Positions 12,305-23,195 of a DNA stretch of 64,000 nt are shown piece by piece. Made by a program: the position numbers and the translations under genes. The notes beneath the pieces are model-generated. The model had not been told where the DNA came from. It did no database searches and saw only the letters and a list, made by a program, of their open reading frames with translations. The DNA is taken from assembly GCA_950097015.1 (NCBI GenBank), contig CATNEN010000039.1, positions 14,168,501-14,232,500 of the forward strand, in the 5' to 3' direction. The stretch is from Macrostomum hystrix. Taxonomy: Eukaryota; Platyhelminthes; Macrostomidae. Position 1 is the first letter of the stretch. Every line of letters starts with the position of its first letter.

Positions 12305-12900
12305 ATGAGCAGGCACAAGAGAAGCAGCAACAGCACCACGGGCAGGGACAACAGAAGCAGCAACAGCACCACGGGCAGGGACAACAGAAGCAGCAACAGC
12401 ACCACGGGCAGGCACAAGAGAAGCAGCAACAGCACCACGGGCAGGCACAACAGAAGCAGCAACAGCACCACGGGCAGGCACAAGAGAAGCAGCAACAGCA
12501 CCACGGGCAGGCACAACAGAAGCAGCAACAGCACCACGGGCAGGCACAACAGAAGCAGCAACAGCACCACGGGCAGGCACAACAGAAGCAGCAACAGCAC
12601 CACGGGCAGGCACAACAGAAGCAGCAACAGCACCACGGGCAGGCACAAGAGAAGCAGCAACAACACCACGGGCAGGCACAACAGAAGCAGCAACAGCACC
12701 ACGGGCAGGCACAACAGAAGCAGCAACAGCACCACGGGCAGGCACAACAGAAGCAGCAACAGCACCACGGGCAGGGACAACAGAAGCAGCAACAGCACCA
12801 CGGGCAGGCACAACAGAAGCAGCAACAGCACCACGGGCAGGCACAACAGAAGCAGCAACAGCACCACGGGCAGGCACAACAGAAGCAGCAACAGCACCAA
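12305..12900. repeat. 33 bp minisatellite (open in several frames)
   Basis: Eighteen copies of a 33 bp unit that begins CAGAAGCAGCAACAGCACCA. Because 33 is a multiple of three and the unit lacks stops, two plus frames (QKQQQHHGQAQ or RHNRSSNSTTG) and three minus frames stay open. A 277-codon frame (12139-12972) reads the Gln/His version but is joined upstream only to the dead retrotransposon tail, so coding is not supported. Confidence 0.95.
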
Positions 12901-13360
12901 ATAGCCTTGTTAATATATAGTCTCAAAAAGTTACGGCTGCATGCAATGTCGCTGCAATCGATAATTATGTAAATTAGTATACCTAATTAGTGTAATGCTC
13001 ATTGCCTTCACTGCTCAGCTAATTTGTGCCTCTCTCGTGCTTCTTTGTTCGTGCTTTGGGGGCACAAAATGACTACTTTCAACATCAAGTCAGGTTTAAC
13101 TGATCATTGTGCGGCTTGCACGGAGTGTTAAAAAATAATTCGGATTTCAGACATATATAATTTGTCATAAAATATGAAAAGCCTGACATGCTTGAGATTT
13201 GCAACGGAAATCGGTCAGTTTTTGTTATTGAGTTGAGACTTTTAGCGCACAGCACATTTCAGCACATTTTCAGACAGAACTTTCAATACATTCAATACAT
13301 TAACACATAAAAATAAAATTCAAAAGAAAAATAAAAATATCAACAGCAAAACCAACGGCG
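12901..13360. other. 3' flank of Ly6 module A
   Basis: From about 13030 the sequence parallels (inverted) the 3' flank of the Ly6 gene at 22882-23190 and, from 13140, that at 57605-57845. It shares AAGCATGTCAG (as complement) and the GCAACGGAAATCGGTCAG stretch. No gene here. Confidence 0.6.
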
Positions 13361-14170
13361 CTAAATAAACAGCGCAAGCAGCATCGTGCAGCCCAGCAGT
13401 ACGGATACGAACAGCCAATTCGGGTGCCTAGCATCCGCGGCAGTCGCGGTTGCAGGCGGAGGGTATAACATTCGTAATGTGATACAATCAGATTTTTTTG
13501 CGTTTGGTCTACATTCGTAGCGTTCAAAATTGTATGTGGTGTTATGATATTCACCATATAGTTTGTTGAGTGCACGTTCACAGCCGATAATGGTTACGCT
13601 TTTTCGCTCAGATTTAGCAAAAAATTTAAGGCACATTTCTGATGGACGGCAAAAAATTTCAGTAGGTTTTATAGTAGGTATTCGGCCGGAATGTTTCGTG
13701 TTGGCAAGGCATGGCACCAGATCACGTTCTAGATCGTTGTTCAAGTTAAATACACTCGCTTTATTGCATTTTTCACCCGTGCAGTCTTTGCAATATTTTG
13801 TGGCAAGACAAGCGCCGCAACCATATCTCAGTAGCTAGAAAAAGTTTCCGCAAAGGGCAAAATTTTTAGGGCAAACTGTTGCTTTATGATTTCGAATTGA
13901 TATGCTAATTAAATTATTTTAATTCATTCGGTCGCTCACCACTTGGCCTTTAGTTGGATCATCGCTCACCACTTCGGTTATATATGAACTTTCAGGATCA
14001 TATTCCACCAAACACTTGTCTTCCGTACAACCCAAATATAATTCGGCTTGCTTATATAAATGAAATGATGTTTTTTTTCCATCCGACGACAAACAAAAAA
14101 TACAATCAGCCAGCTGAATGCCTCCAAGTGCAAGAAACACGCCAATAATAACCAGCTTCATAGTCGTCAT
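13361..14170 (-). CDS. Ly6/uPAR-like secreted or GPI-anchored protein, copy A (two exons)
   Basis: Predicted exon 1 is 13940-14170 and exon 2 is 13361-13834, with a 105 bp intron (GTGAGC...TTCTAG), giving about 234 aa. The N-terminus MTTMKLVIIGVFLALGGIQL is a clear signal peptide, with the mature protein starting near DCIFC. The Cys pattern ends its first domain with CGACLATKYCKDC then EKCN, the closing signature of a Ly6/uPAR (LU) three-finger domain. A second Cys-rich half follows (FCRPSEMCLKF, IIGCE, YECRPNAKKSDC). The C-terminus is a Pro/Thr/Ala linker and a hydrophobic tail (LFVSVLLGCTMLLALFI), suiting a GPI signal or membrane anchor. Exon 1 has a tandem duplication of the donor segment (GAAGTGGTGAGCGA twice), so two donors are possible. 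Two relatives lie at 21958 and 57846. Function and ligand are unknown. Confidence 0.7.
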
Positions 14171-14640
14171 GATTGCCAGCTTCGATTCCGAATAGCCCAG
14201 TTAGATTTGGTCGATTAGCTGGCAGGTGGCAGTTGAACTGCAGTCAATTCTTGATCAGATTTTCAACGGCTGAGTAGAATCGGCCAGAATGCTCAGTCGA
14301 GTGTTGTCAGTTGTTGGATTCGATTCTTCGTTTCGGGCCGCTGCCCCTATAATATGCTGCAGAAAATGCAGGTGCGAGCCGGCTCGGTCTAAAGCAGCGC
14401 TGGCTGACACAGGGGTGCCCGCCTTTTGTCTATGGCAAATTTCAGCTCTACTTTGCTTTTTTCGTGCATGACTTTTCTGAGATGAACTTTTGTGTTGTAC
14501 TATTAGAAATCTTTCTAGCTTATTGGAGTTTCTCTCTAACAAAGAAGTATTGCACTTTACAAGCATGGAATGAATGCTTCCCATGGGCCCATATTTGACA
14601 GGCTTTTTAGACAAAGTGAGCTAGTGTTATAGGTGGAAAT
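14171..14640 (-). promoter_or_regulatory. conserved 5' flank of Ly6 copy A
   Basis: This block upstream of the Ly6 start is nearly the same in all three modules (also 21190-21586 and 58718-59160). It probably holds the promoter and 5' UTR. It contains an incidental open frame of 109-119 codons in two copies that is broken in the third, so it is taken as non-coding. No TATA box is asserted. Confidence 0.45.
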
Positions 14641-15490
14641 TAACTATCCCACCGCTGTTTCCAAAGTTGTTATAGGGCGATTTTCTTTGTTATGTATTTA
14701 TCTCAATGATGCCACCAAAGTTGTACCAGCTGGTCTTTACTTCTTAAGGTAGCATCTAATTTCACCGAATGCTACCAAAGTAGTTGCAGGGCAAAATTAT
14801 TAATTAAGATCCCACCGCTGTTGACTTAATTTAATAGATATTTAACTGGCAGTCCTTAAATGGGCCGTTTTAACTTCTCAAATGGTAGCGTATATGTTTG
14901 CACGAGCGGTAATTAGGCAACTGTATGCGTTTCCAGTCAATTAGGCGTCCCCGAGATTAGAGTTTAGCAGTTTCCCTTCTGTAATATTCTTAGTATAATT
15001 CTTAGTATAATTCTGAGTATGGTTCTGAGTATGGTTCTGATCGTATGGTTCTGAGTATGGTTCTGATCGTATGGTTCTGAGTATGGTTCTGAGTATAGTT
15101 CTCAATATTCTCCTCTCTTATAAAATGAACAACGCAATACACTCCTTTCACAAGGCACTCTTTTTTATGTCTTGAACACACTTATGATTCTGACTCTTAA
15201 AGCACTGTAAAGCAAGTAGCCAGCGAATAGCGCCTTCGAACGGCCTCCTTTATTTTTGGTCACAGATTGCGGCTATTTATATACAGTAAAACTTAGTGTT
15301 TGTTTAAATTGAAACATTTTACATAATAATATTTACACGGTAGAAAGTAAAACAAAATATTTATATACAGTATTATTTTTTTATGACGGTAAAAAGTAAA
15401 ACAAAATATTTTTTGGCGCATTTTTGATTTTTTTATTTTTACTAATTTTATAATGTAAGAAATGATAAAACGTATATACAAAAATGAAAA
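14641..15490. other. sequence unique to module A
   Basis: AT-rich segment missing from the other Ly6 modules, so probably an insertion. It holds a short repeat of GGTTCTGAGTAT (about 14985-15105). A weak inner duplication sits near 15330 and 15385 (GGTA(A)AAAGTAAAACAAAATA). No gene seen. Confidence 0.5.
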
Positions 15491-15624
15491 CCTTTAAAAC
15501 ACACTACCACACTAGGTTAAGGAAAACTAGTTACTTTTCTTCAATCACATCAAATCGTTCTTTCTCAGATTCCTCCGCACCTCAGATCCCACATCCTATA
15601 CCACAGATCCCAGATCCCAGAAAA
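15491..15624. other. module A remnant up to the Gypsy insertion
   Basis: Matches 59175-59274 of module C. It ends in CCCAGAAAA, directly at the Gypsy LTR. The last five bases, GAAAA (15620-15624), are the left target duplication. Confidence 0.85.
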
Positions 15625-15874
15625 TGTTCAGCAGACTATAAGATAAATTAAGGCTTCAACAACGATGACTCGTAAATTTGTTAATTGACTATAATCTGCC
15701 ACCAAACGCTGAGCGCGAAAACAACTCTTTAACTATTATAAGTCAGCATTCCACATTTATTAAAGCTTCAGTGCGGCCAACCTCAAAGCAAAATTGGGGT
15801 GGGGCAGGCGGGGTAGGCTGACTGATGGACTTGCGTACATATACAGTACAAAAGAGAGATAAGCCTTCACAACA
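15625..15874 (-). mobile_element. 3' LTR of the Gypsy-type element
   Basis: A 250 bp LTR that, on the minus strand, starts TGTTGTGAAG and ends CTGCTGAACA (TG...CA). It is near identical to 29560-29809. The purine-rich tract next to it (15877-15885) marks it as the 3' LTR. The GAAAA to its left pairs with the GAAAA right of the other LTR, so both belong to one insertion. Confidence 0.92.
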
Positions 15875-15876
15875 TA

Positions 15877-15885
15877 CCCCTTCCT
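15877..15885 (-). other. polypurine tract
   Basis: On the minus strand AGGAAGGGG followed by TA lies immediately 5' of the 3' LTR, the normal site for plus-strand priming in LTR retroelements. Confidence 0.75.
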
Positions 15886-15886
15886 G

Positions 15887-17550
15887 GTAGCATTCTATCA
15901 GGAAAAAACTAGCAGATTTCGCAGATAACGCTGACACCTAAAACTTGAAAAAAGCAAAATGATTGTGAATGAGATACCGATAAGTCAACCTGCTAATACA
16001 GTAGCTCTGATGAGAACTTGAAAAACTTATTGAAAAAACACGACTAGCAAAGGGTTACGCATTAAGAAAAGTGGCTGCAATCGAAAGGAAAAATATGCTG
16101 TGTACGAATTGAATTGACGCATTGACGAATACGCGCTAGCCGTTTCATCAGAAATAATGATTAAGAAGCGGACTCGCGCAAAAAACATCTCAAAAAACTG
16201 CCATCAGCAAAACCTGGAAGCCAAACGCATACAACTAGCGAAATAGGCCAAAAAACGAAACTAGATTGAAGGTGTGCCACCTTAGCAGGTCGAAGTGCAT
16301 TAATTGCTCAATATTTCGAAATTATTTTTTACTTCTGATTATGTCACCCAATAAAATGAACAAAAAACTTAATAAATATTCCAAAACTTAGCGGCCTTTG
16401 TACTGAGGATACTCACTGAAGCACTTTAATAGAGCAGACTACTGCATCATTGACTCCTGTATCAAAATCTTGATGAGCGCTAATATCTCCTTGACTGACT
16501 GACAGCCGAATGTGGGACCCACATATGGAGGGAGGGTGAATTTTTGTTTTTATTAGGGAACAAAATAAACAAAATTAAAACAGCGGGAGGGAGCGCGGAG
16601 AATCGGAGAGTGAGAGAGACAGTATGAGATCTATCTACCTATCTAGATCTATCTATGCCCATCTGTCAAAAAACGTAAAACATAATTAAAGGAAAGATTT
16701 ATCCAAACAGCACTTGTTTTGTACATGCAACAACACGAATGGGCAGACACACACATTAGCAGTGCCGTCAAGCCACGTTACCATATATATTATGTTGTGT
16801 TACTTCAGTACGTAGGGTATAATTAATGGGACTGAAAACATATCTGTTATTTCCTAAGCAACGTATCTTTAAAATGCATATAATAAATCTACTAATTTTA
16901 CGTTGCGAGAATGTACTAATGTACCAGCGATTATTGACACTTTCATATAGTACAAAATTAGGATTGATGATGACAGACTGAAATGCGTTGCACTTTAAAA
17001 AGTACTCGCCCACTTCAAAGTACGCACTTTAAATGAATACCAGAGTACTCTATTGCTACGTATGCTTCACCTATCCTTAGTATAGGTACAAAGTCATTAT
17101 TTCATTTACAGCAAGTCACGTGACCTGGCCTGAGGTGTACAACGCATCGTGCAATGCCAGCGAACATACACTCAAATTAAAGCACTTTTTAAATGCTAAT
17201 TATTGACACCACACTGAGGGCCTAGCGTAGCATCATTAATAAATGGCAGCGTGAAATATAGCAAAAAAACGCATAACACCGGAACCTCGTAATTCGGTAA
17301 ATGCTATTAGCGTAAAAATACGAATTTTCGCACACTAACGAAGATAGCAGTCATCTGTACGTGTTTACTGGGCACAATAGTGCTCTTGGAAGCTAAGAAC
17401 CTCATAGCGAAAATCAATAAATTTTTCACCCTATGTGTGCTCATATGGGTTGTTTTTGCACAAAATCACGTTTTTCGATTTTAAAAGTCAATTATAACAA
17501 AATTTTGCAACTGACAGACGTGAATATCATTTTTTCTGAGACTAGTCATC
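15887..17550. other. unassigned sequence inside the Gypsy insertion
   Basis: No RT, RNase H or envelope frames recognised. It contains a TCTA/GATA microsatellite near 16625-16660. The stretch 17064-17183 is repeated directly at 18360-18479, so the mariner remnant sits between two direct copies of about 120 bp. Confidence 0.5.
17064..17183. repeat. direct repeat, copy 1
   Basis: About 120 bp starting GCTTCACCTATCCTTAGTAT. It recurs at 18360-18479 with few substitutions, 1296 bp away. Origin unknown. Confidence 0.9.
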
Positions 17551-17552
17551 TA

Positions 17553-18319
17553 CCGGGTGGCCCATGCGTTTAAGGACAACTTAAAAATAATAAAATGTAT
17601 ATACATTTTTTTATAAAAACAACCAACAAACGAAAACTTTAACATTTTAACTGACCGCCATAATGTCTAGATGGCAACTAAAAATAACATTTACTCAATG
17701 TAGCCCCCCTCCGCTGCATACACGGCTTCAATGCGAGACCGAAACTTGGTACAGGCACCTCTGATGACGGCAGGGCCCTGAGCTGACCAGGCAGCACTAA
17801 CAGCAACTTGGAGAGTCTCCACGGTAGCATAAGTTGTTAAACATGCAACGCGGGCCACGTTGTTCCACACAAAGTAATCGAGAGGGGAACAGTCTGGACT
17901 CGATGGTGGCCAAGTGGTCGCATCCCAGAAGTCCTCGCCGAGCTCCCGGCGAAGAAATTCTTGAGTAGCGACAGCCGTGTGGGCAGGAGCGCCGTCCTGC
18001 TGAAAAACAAACGTACCTGGGGCAAAGTTGTGTCGAATCCATGGCAGTACATGATCCTGCAGCATGCGGATGTACTCAGCTGAGTTGATTTTCACTCCAG
18101 CTGGTACCTGTGCTGGGCTTATACCCCGCGCGAGCTGGTCTACCACCATCAAACGTTTAGCGCGATTCATGGCTAATGCTAAGTTGCCGAAAATTTTCGC
18201 GGCAGCTACAGACTATCTAGATACTATTTTGTCTATGACCAAAACTATTATGCTCTAGCTACCGCTGGCTTTGCTTTCTTCTATTTTTAAGGTTGTCCTT
18301 AAACGCATGGGCCACCCGG
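17553..18319 (-). mobile_element. Tc1/mariner element, internally deleted
   Basis: Element of 767 bp with terminal inverted repeats beginning CCGGGTGGCCCATGCGTTTA and continuing for about 38 bp on each side with one base of difference. It is flanked by TA (17551-17552 and 18320-18321), the expected mariner duplication. Full-length elements run near 1.3 kb, so about half the transposase gene is gone. Confidence 0.92.
17691..18170 (-). pseudogene. mariner transposase, C-terminal half
   Basis: An open frame of 159 codons with GVKINSAEYIRML, then FQQDGAPAHTA (second catalytic Asp) and WPPSSPDCSPLDYFVW (third catalytic acidic residue in the SPD...LDYF block). This is the D...D pattern of IS630/Tc1/mariner transposases with the WPP[SY]SPD signature. 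The N-terminal helix-turn-helix DNA-binding part and the first catalytic Asp are missing, so it cannot be active by itself. Confidence 0.85.
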
Positions 18320-18359
18320 TAGGTGTTTCTAATAAGTACAAATTTTGGCTCATTCTTAC

Positions 18360-18479
18360 GCTTCACCTATCCTTAGTATAGGTACAAAGTCATTATTTCA
18401 TTTCCAGCAAGTCACGTGACCTGACCTGAGGTTTACAACGCATCGTGCAATGACAGCGAACATACATTCAAATTAAAGT
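18360..18479. repeat. direct repeat, copy 2
   Basis: Second copy of 17064-17183. Confidence 0.9.
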
Positions 18480-19850
18480 ACATCTAAAATGTAGTTCAAT
18501 GACACCAAGTGCGTCGCGCTCCGGTAATCCGCTCAAAAGTTACAGGCTAAAAAGTATGTTCGATATGCAAGCCCCCCGTACCGTCGTTAAAGTACATTTC
18601 TGTACCGGCAGCGACTTCAATAAACTAAGACGAAATTTCAAGATATACATATTGTGCGCAATTTAGTTGTGCACCTTGCCTAAAAAGTCTGATTTTCCTA
18701 GCATGTCGTCGTTTCTTATTTTTTGTACATTTGTATCATGAAAAATGCATAAAAATAGCCTAAATCACGTTTATCGACTTTAGCAGTGTATGGCTCAGAG
18801 TCAGTGCAACGAAACGGCTCAAAATGTATTATAAACATGTATATCTTACCAAAATGACCGCATTCATGTACTTTTTAGAGTCTCGCAACAAGGTTGAATT
18901 TCCTTTATTTCGGTTCGAATACCTACCCGTCGAATATTCGAATGTAATTAACAGGTGCGAATGTACAGTTAAAGTAAGTATCTTGGTTAAAGTCGTGCGT
19001 CATGTAAGAGTCCCAGGTGCCATCGTTAGAATGACAGTTGAAAGTTGATAAAAATGCGCATTTTTTGACACTTAAAAAACACACTTTTACAGAATTACCT
19101 ATCAAGGTAAGCATTTAGCGGAAAATAACCAATCAGTGTCTTGAAGGTCTGAAAATTCGCCAAAAGTTGGGTTCAATCAGTTTTTGACTCCATATTGTGA
19201 ATCCTTATTTTTTGAGATTCAAGATTTCGACGGGTCTAAAAAAGTCACTTTTTTGTTGCCATGGCAACCAAGACGCGTTGCTATGGAACTTTCACGTCGC
19301 TCATCTTGTAGCCCTAAATGTTTTACGTCCATAGAGGGGTCACACATGGTTTCATCTCAAGTGGTTTTAATTCTGCATCAATTTTAGTTTCTAAAACGTT
19401 GATTTTACGTTGGGGGAGTCTCAAGCACATCTTATCTCGGTCTCGTTTGTCCGAAAAAATTGCCGTTTTTTTTCCAGAACAATTTTTTTTTGTTTTTTTC
19501 CAAGGCAATTTTTCCGGACTGCACTTCGACCTAACTAGGTCGAAGCACATAACTACGAGTAGTAACAAGCAATGCGACCAAAGACAAGCAGACAGGCAGC
19601 AGCGAACCCGCAAAAAGCTTCTTAAAAACTTTCAACAAACCAAACGCCTCGCATCTCTGAAAAATTCCACTAATTTTCTAAAAAAACTGCTTATAGGCAT
19701 TTCGCGTCCTTAAACAAACGTAACTAAGAAAATATATTGAAAAAAAATATTTAATTTTTGTGAGAACTAAGAGCGCATAGCCCGAAAAAAATTAAATTAA
19801 TTAGAAGCATCCTATACTGTAAAGTGTGCAAACGCACAACCAAAACGAGA
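18480..19850. other. unassigned sequence
   Basis: No supported gene. Open frames here are short and unrecognised. A small hairpin, GTTGCCATGGCAAC, lies near 19256. Confidence 0.4.
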
Positions 19851-19854
19851 GGTT

Positions 19855-20110
19855 TTGGTCGAACTTTAACCTTCCGTCAACTCGCATAAGCCCCTCTTCG
19901 TCTAGGAACGGTTGAAGACAGCGGAGTTGACTGGTTGACGAGACTGGCCTTCCATGACGGATATTTTGAATTTCAGCTTTGAATGTCTTTTCTTGCGCCA
20001 TTCGCAGAATCCCCTCCTCGGCATCTTGCAACTGGTCAACCTCGAGCTCTCCCACTCTCCTCTGATCTTTTTGCAGTCGACAATGCTGATGAAACGTTGA
20101 ACCCATGCCG
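19855..20110 (-). pseudogene. BEL/Pao retrotransposon pol fragment
   Basis: The minus frame contains GILRMAQEKTFKAEIQNI, GRPVSSTSQL, LQPFLDEEGLMRVDGRLKF. This order matches the linker before the integrase in BEL/Pao pol (known pattern: AQ..F..EI..L..G..V...S.L..L.PFLDE.GLLRVGGRL). Only about 80 residues remain, and no LTR or other pol domain is seen near it. Confidence 0.7.
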
Positions 20111-20359
20111 TCATGCTGCGCAATGATGACAGTCCACTGACAGTCCACTGAGGGAGAACTGCAGGAAGCGAACAAAGGAGAAAATTCTTGACGGGCAAAA
20201 AGTTCTTCCGCCTGAAGAGGTTACTTGAAAAATTGCTAAAAATGGCTGTGGGAGGGAGTCATAAAAACTATAACACTATATGCTATGTCCGTATGTCCGT
20301 ATTCTGTCTCTGTACGGATGGATCTGAATTCCGAACCGATCCGATCCGTCTTTTATACA

Positions 20360-20622
20360 TCACTCTTGGTATTGTCATTGACAGTTTGGTCACTCATGAT
20401 ATTGTCATTGACAGTTTGGTCACTCATGGTATTGTCATTGACAGTTTGGTCACTCATGGTATTGTCATTGACAGTTTGGTCACTCATGGTATTGTCATTG
20501 ACAGTTTGGTCACTCATGGTATTGTCATTGACAGTTTGGTTACTCATGGTATTGTCATTGACAGTTTGGTCACTCTTGGTATTGTCATTGACAGTTTGGT
20601 CACTCATGGTATTGTCATTAAG
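20360..20622. repeat. 30 bp minisatellite
   Basis: About 8.5 copies of a 30 bp unit starting ATTGTCATTGACAGTTTGGT. It stays open in several frames, but coding is not supported. It abuts the end of Ly6 module B. Confidence 0.95.
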
Positions 20623-21586
20623 CTATAACTTTTGCCCGGACGAAAAAGAGAGTGGAAACTAATAAAAAACTGACTTTCAATAGTTAAAAAACTGCAAAGC
20701 AGAGGCACACAGGGACCCGAAAAAGTGACTAATGTCTAAAAATGTCGAAAAATGTCTAATCTTTTTCTTTGTGCCTCTTCAGTCTTGTCAGTCGTTGCTT
20801 CCGCAGCATCGTTTTGCAAAGTGGTGGTAAGAGCAGTGTAGACGATCCCGTGAGCATGACTCATTGTGAGACCCCACCCAGACACTTCAAAATCCTGTCT
20901 CTCCGCTCTCTATTATTATTCGGGTTGATTGGAACTTGAAAGTGCTTTTTCAATCACGATTCGGAATGTGCGATTCAGGAACTGCGATTTGGAATCTGAG
21001 GTCTGTCGAATGAGATATAGGATCTCAGATGTAGGATCAACGGTATCCGATATTGGATCTATTTTCTGGGATCTGGGATCTGTGGTATAGGATGTGGGAT
21101 CTGAGGTGCGGAGGAATCTGAGAAAGAACGATTTGAAGTGATTGAAGAAAAGTAACTAGTTTTCATTAACCTGGCTCTGTCTAAAAAGTCTGTCAAATAT
21201 GGGCCTATGGGAAGCATACATTCAATGCATGTAAAGTGCAATACTTCTTTGTTAGAGAGAAACTCAAATAAGCTAGAAAGATTTCTAATAGTACAACACA
21301 AAAGTTCATCTCAGAAAAGTCATGCACGAAAAAAGCAAAGTAGAGCTGAAATTTGCCATAGACAAAAGGCGGGCACCCCTGTGTCAGCCAGCGCTGCCAT
21401 AGACCGAGCCGGCTCGGACCTGTACTTTCTGCAGCATATTGAAGGGGCAGCGGCCCGAAACGAAGAATCAAATCCAACAACTGACAACACTCGACTAAGC
21501 ATTCTGGCCGATTCTACTCAGCCGTTGCTACTCTGATCAAGAATTGACTGCAGTTCAACTGCCACCTGCCAGCTAATCGACCAAAT

Positions 21587-21909
21587 AATAATAATAATAA
21601 TAATAATAGTTACACTCCACGCCGACCACAGAAGTGGCCAAGAGGGGGGAGCGTCAAAACGCGCGTTTCAGTGCCAGGTCTCTGACGTGCTTCACGCCTG
21701 CCGCCTGGCTGGGTGCTCGGGCGTCTTCAAAAAGGCGGTCAATATAGCGGGCTGTACGTCCCTGGCCGCGCCTGCGCGGTCCCTGCGAGGTCCACAGCAG
21801 GACATCCTGCAGCGGCTCTGGGCAGTAGGCTTCGGCGCGGATGACATGCCCGGCCAGCCGCAGTCGCCGCTGACTCAGCAGGACAGAAGGCCGCGTTAAC
21901 AAATCTAAT
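21587..21909 (-). mobile_element. 5'-truncated non-LTR retrotransposon insertion
   Basis: A 323 bp insertion bounded by a 14 bp target duplication, CTAATCGACCAAAT (21573-21586 and 21910-21923). On the minus strand it ends in a (TAT)n-type tail (21587-21609). It encodes the C-terminus of a retroposon polymerase: RRLRLAGHVIRAEAYCPEPL, then GPRRRGQGRTARYID. Neither other Ly6 module has it, so it arrived after duplication. It lies between the conserved upstream block and the Ly6 start codon, ending 34 bp before the first intact site copy closes at 21923. Confidence 0.88.
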
Positions 21910-21957
21910 CTAATCGACCAAATCTAACTGGGCTATTCGGAATCGAAGCTGGAAATC

Positions 21958-22881
21958 ATGACGACTATGAAGCTGGTTATTGTTGGCGTGTTTCTTGCAC
22001 TTGGAGGCATCCAGCTGGCTGATTGTATTAAATGTATCTGGTCGAAAAATGAAAGAGTATCATTTTCTGACTATAAGAATGACGATACTGATACAGATTG
22101 TACTCCTGCCAACGTCAACAAGTGTAAAGTGGATTATCATCCTGTATTTGCAGATAATATTGGCGAAGTGGTGAGCGACCGAATGAATTAAAGTAATTTA
22201 ATTAGCATATCAATTCGAAATCATAAAGCAACAGTTTGCCTTATAAATTTTGCCCTATGCGGAAACTTTTTTTAGGTACTGAGATATGGTTGCGGCGCCT
22301 GTCTTGCTAAAAAATATTGCAAAGACTGCACGGGTGACAAATGCAATAAAGCGAGTGTATTTAACTTGACCAACGATCTAGAACGTGATCTGGTACCATG
22401 CCTTTACTATCAAAAATGGAAGACGTCAGAACTTCTATTTGAATATTTTTGCCCTCCATCAGAAAAGTGCCTTAAATTGGACTTCATAGCCCCCATAGCG
22501 TCAGTTGTTACAATTATCGGCTGTGAAATGTATGTCAACACGATGTATAACTTATACTCGAGAGATAAGAATCCTCGGAAGATGGAACGCTACGAATGCA
22601 CCCCAAACGCAGCAAAGTCTGATTGTAGCTCATTACGGATGTACCCTCCTCCTGCAACCACGACTGCCGCGGGTGCAACCACGACTGCTGCGGGTGCAAC
22701 CCCGACTGCTGCGGGTGCAACCACGACTGCCGCGGGTGCAACCCCGACTGCTGCGGGTGCAACCACGACTGCCGCGGGTGCAATCCCGACTGCTGCGGGT
22801 GCTAGGCACCAGAATTTGCTGTTCGTATCCGTACTGTTGGGCTGCACGATACTGCTAGCGATGCTGCTGCCAGCGCTGTAG
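21958..22881 (+). CDS. Ly6/uPAR-like secreted or GPI-anchored protein, copy B (two exons)
   Basis: Exon 1 is 21958-22170 and exon 2 is 22276-22881, with a 105 bp intron (GTGAGC...TTTTAG); about 272 aa. Signal peptide MTTMKLVIVGVFLALGGIQL. The LU-type closing pattern CGACLAKKYCKDC then DKCN is intact, followed by the second Cys-rich half (YFCPPSEKC, IIGCEMY, YECTPNAAKSDC). The linker before the hydrophobic tail is expanded to nine tandem TTAAGA-type hexapeptides (18 bp units, 22657-22803), much longer than in copies A and C. A non-LTR insertion interrupts its upstream region. Both exons are open, so the copy may be functional. Its role is unknown. Confidence 0.7.
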
Positions 22882-23190
22882 ACTTTGCGCTAACAGTTTT
22901 TAATGTTGTGTTTGATGTGTTGAATGTATTGAAAGCATTGAATTGATGAGTTGAATGTATGGAATACTGTTTTCAAAGTTCTGTCTGAAAATGTGCTGAA
23001 AAAATCAAGGTGCTAAAAGCCTCCTCTTAATAGAAAAAACGGACCGACTTACGTTGCAAATCTCAAGCATGTCAGCTTTGTAATATTTTGTTCCTAAATA
23101 TATCTGTCTGTGTTGAATTGTTTTTTAATACACCGCACAAGCAACACAATTATCAGTTAAACATGGCTTGTCGTTTGAAAGTAGTCATGT
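22882..23190. other. 3' flank of Ly6 copy B
   Basis: Homologous, diverged, to the flank left of copy A (13030-13360) and copy C (57605-57845). The match ends near AAAGTAGTCAT (about 23180-23192), marking the module edge. Confidence 0.6.
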
Positions 23191-23195
23191 TTATT

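Larger units (their letters stand above)
20625..23192 (+). repeat. Ly6 module B (inverted copy)
   Basis: Inverted relative to modules A and C. The left end matches the complement of 30630-30690 (AGCTATAACTTTTGCCC...), then 20790-21190 matches the complement of 29860-30110 and 59160-59580, then the conserved upstream block and the Ly6 gene. The 17 bp satellite, CAG-rich array and 62 bp array of the other modules are absent. The right edge is near 23192, where the Gypsy RT frame begins. Confidence 0.8.

Noticed and set aside
12139-12972. 277-codon Gln/His-rich protein
   Set aside because: Its open frame is produced by a 33 bp stop-free unit, is joined to dead retrotransposon sequence, and other frames are equally open.
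14255-14614. Conserved 109-119 codon frame upstream of Ly6 (also 21207-21536)
   Set aside because: Conserved only because the modules are recent duplicates; it is broken in module C and overlaps the presumed promoter/5' UTR.
15625-15874. Solo LTR unrelated to the pol at 23-29 kb
   Set aside because: The shared GAAAA duplication, adjacent polypurine tract and the empty site in module C show that it is the 3' LTR of the same insertion.
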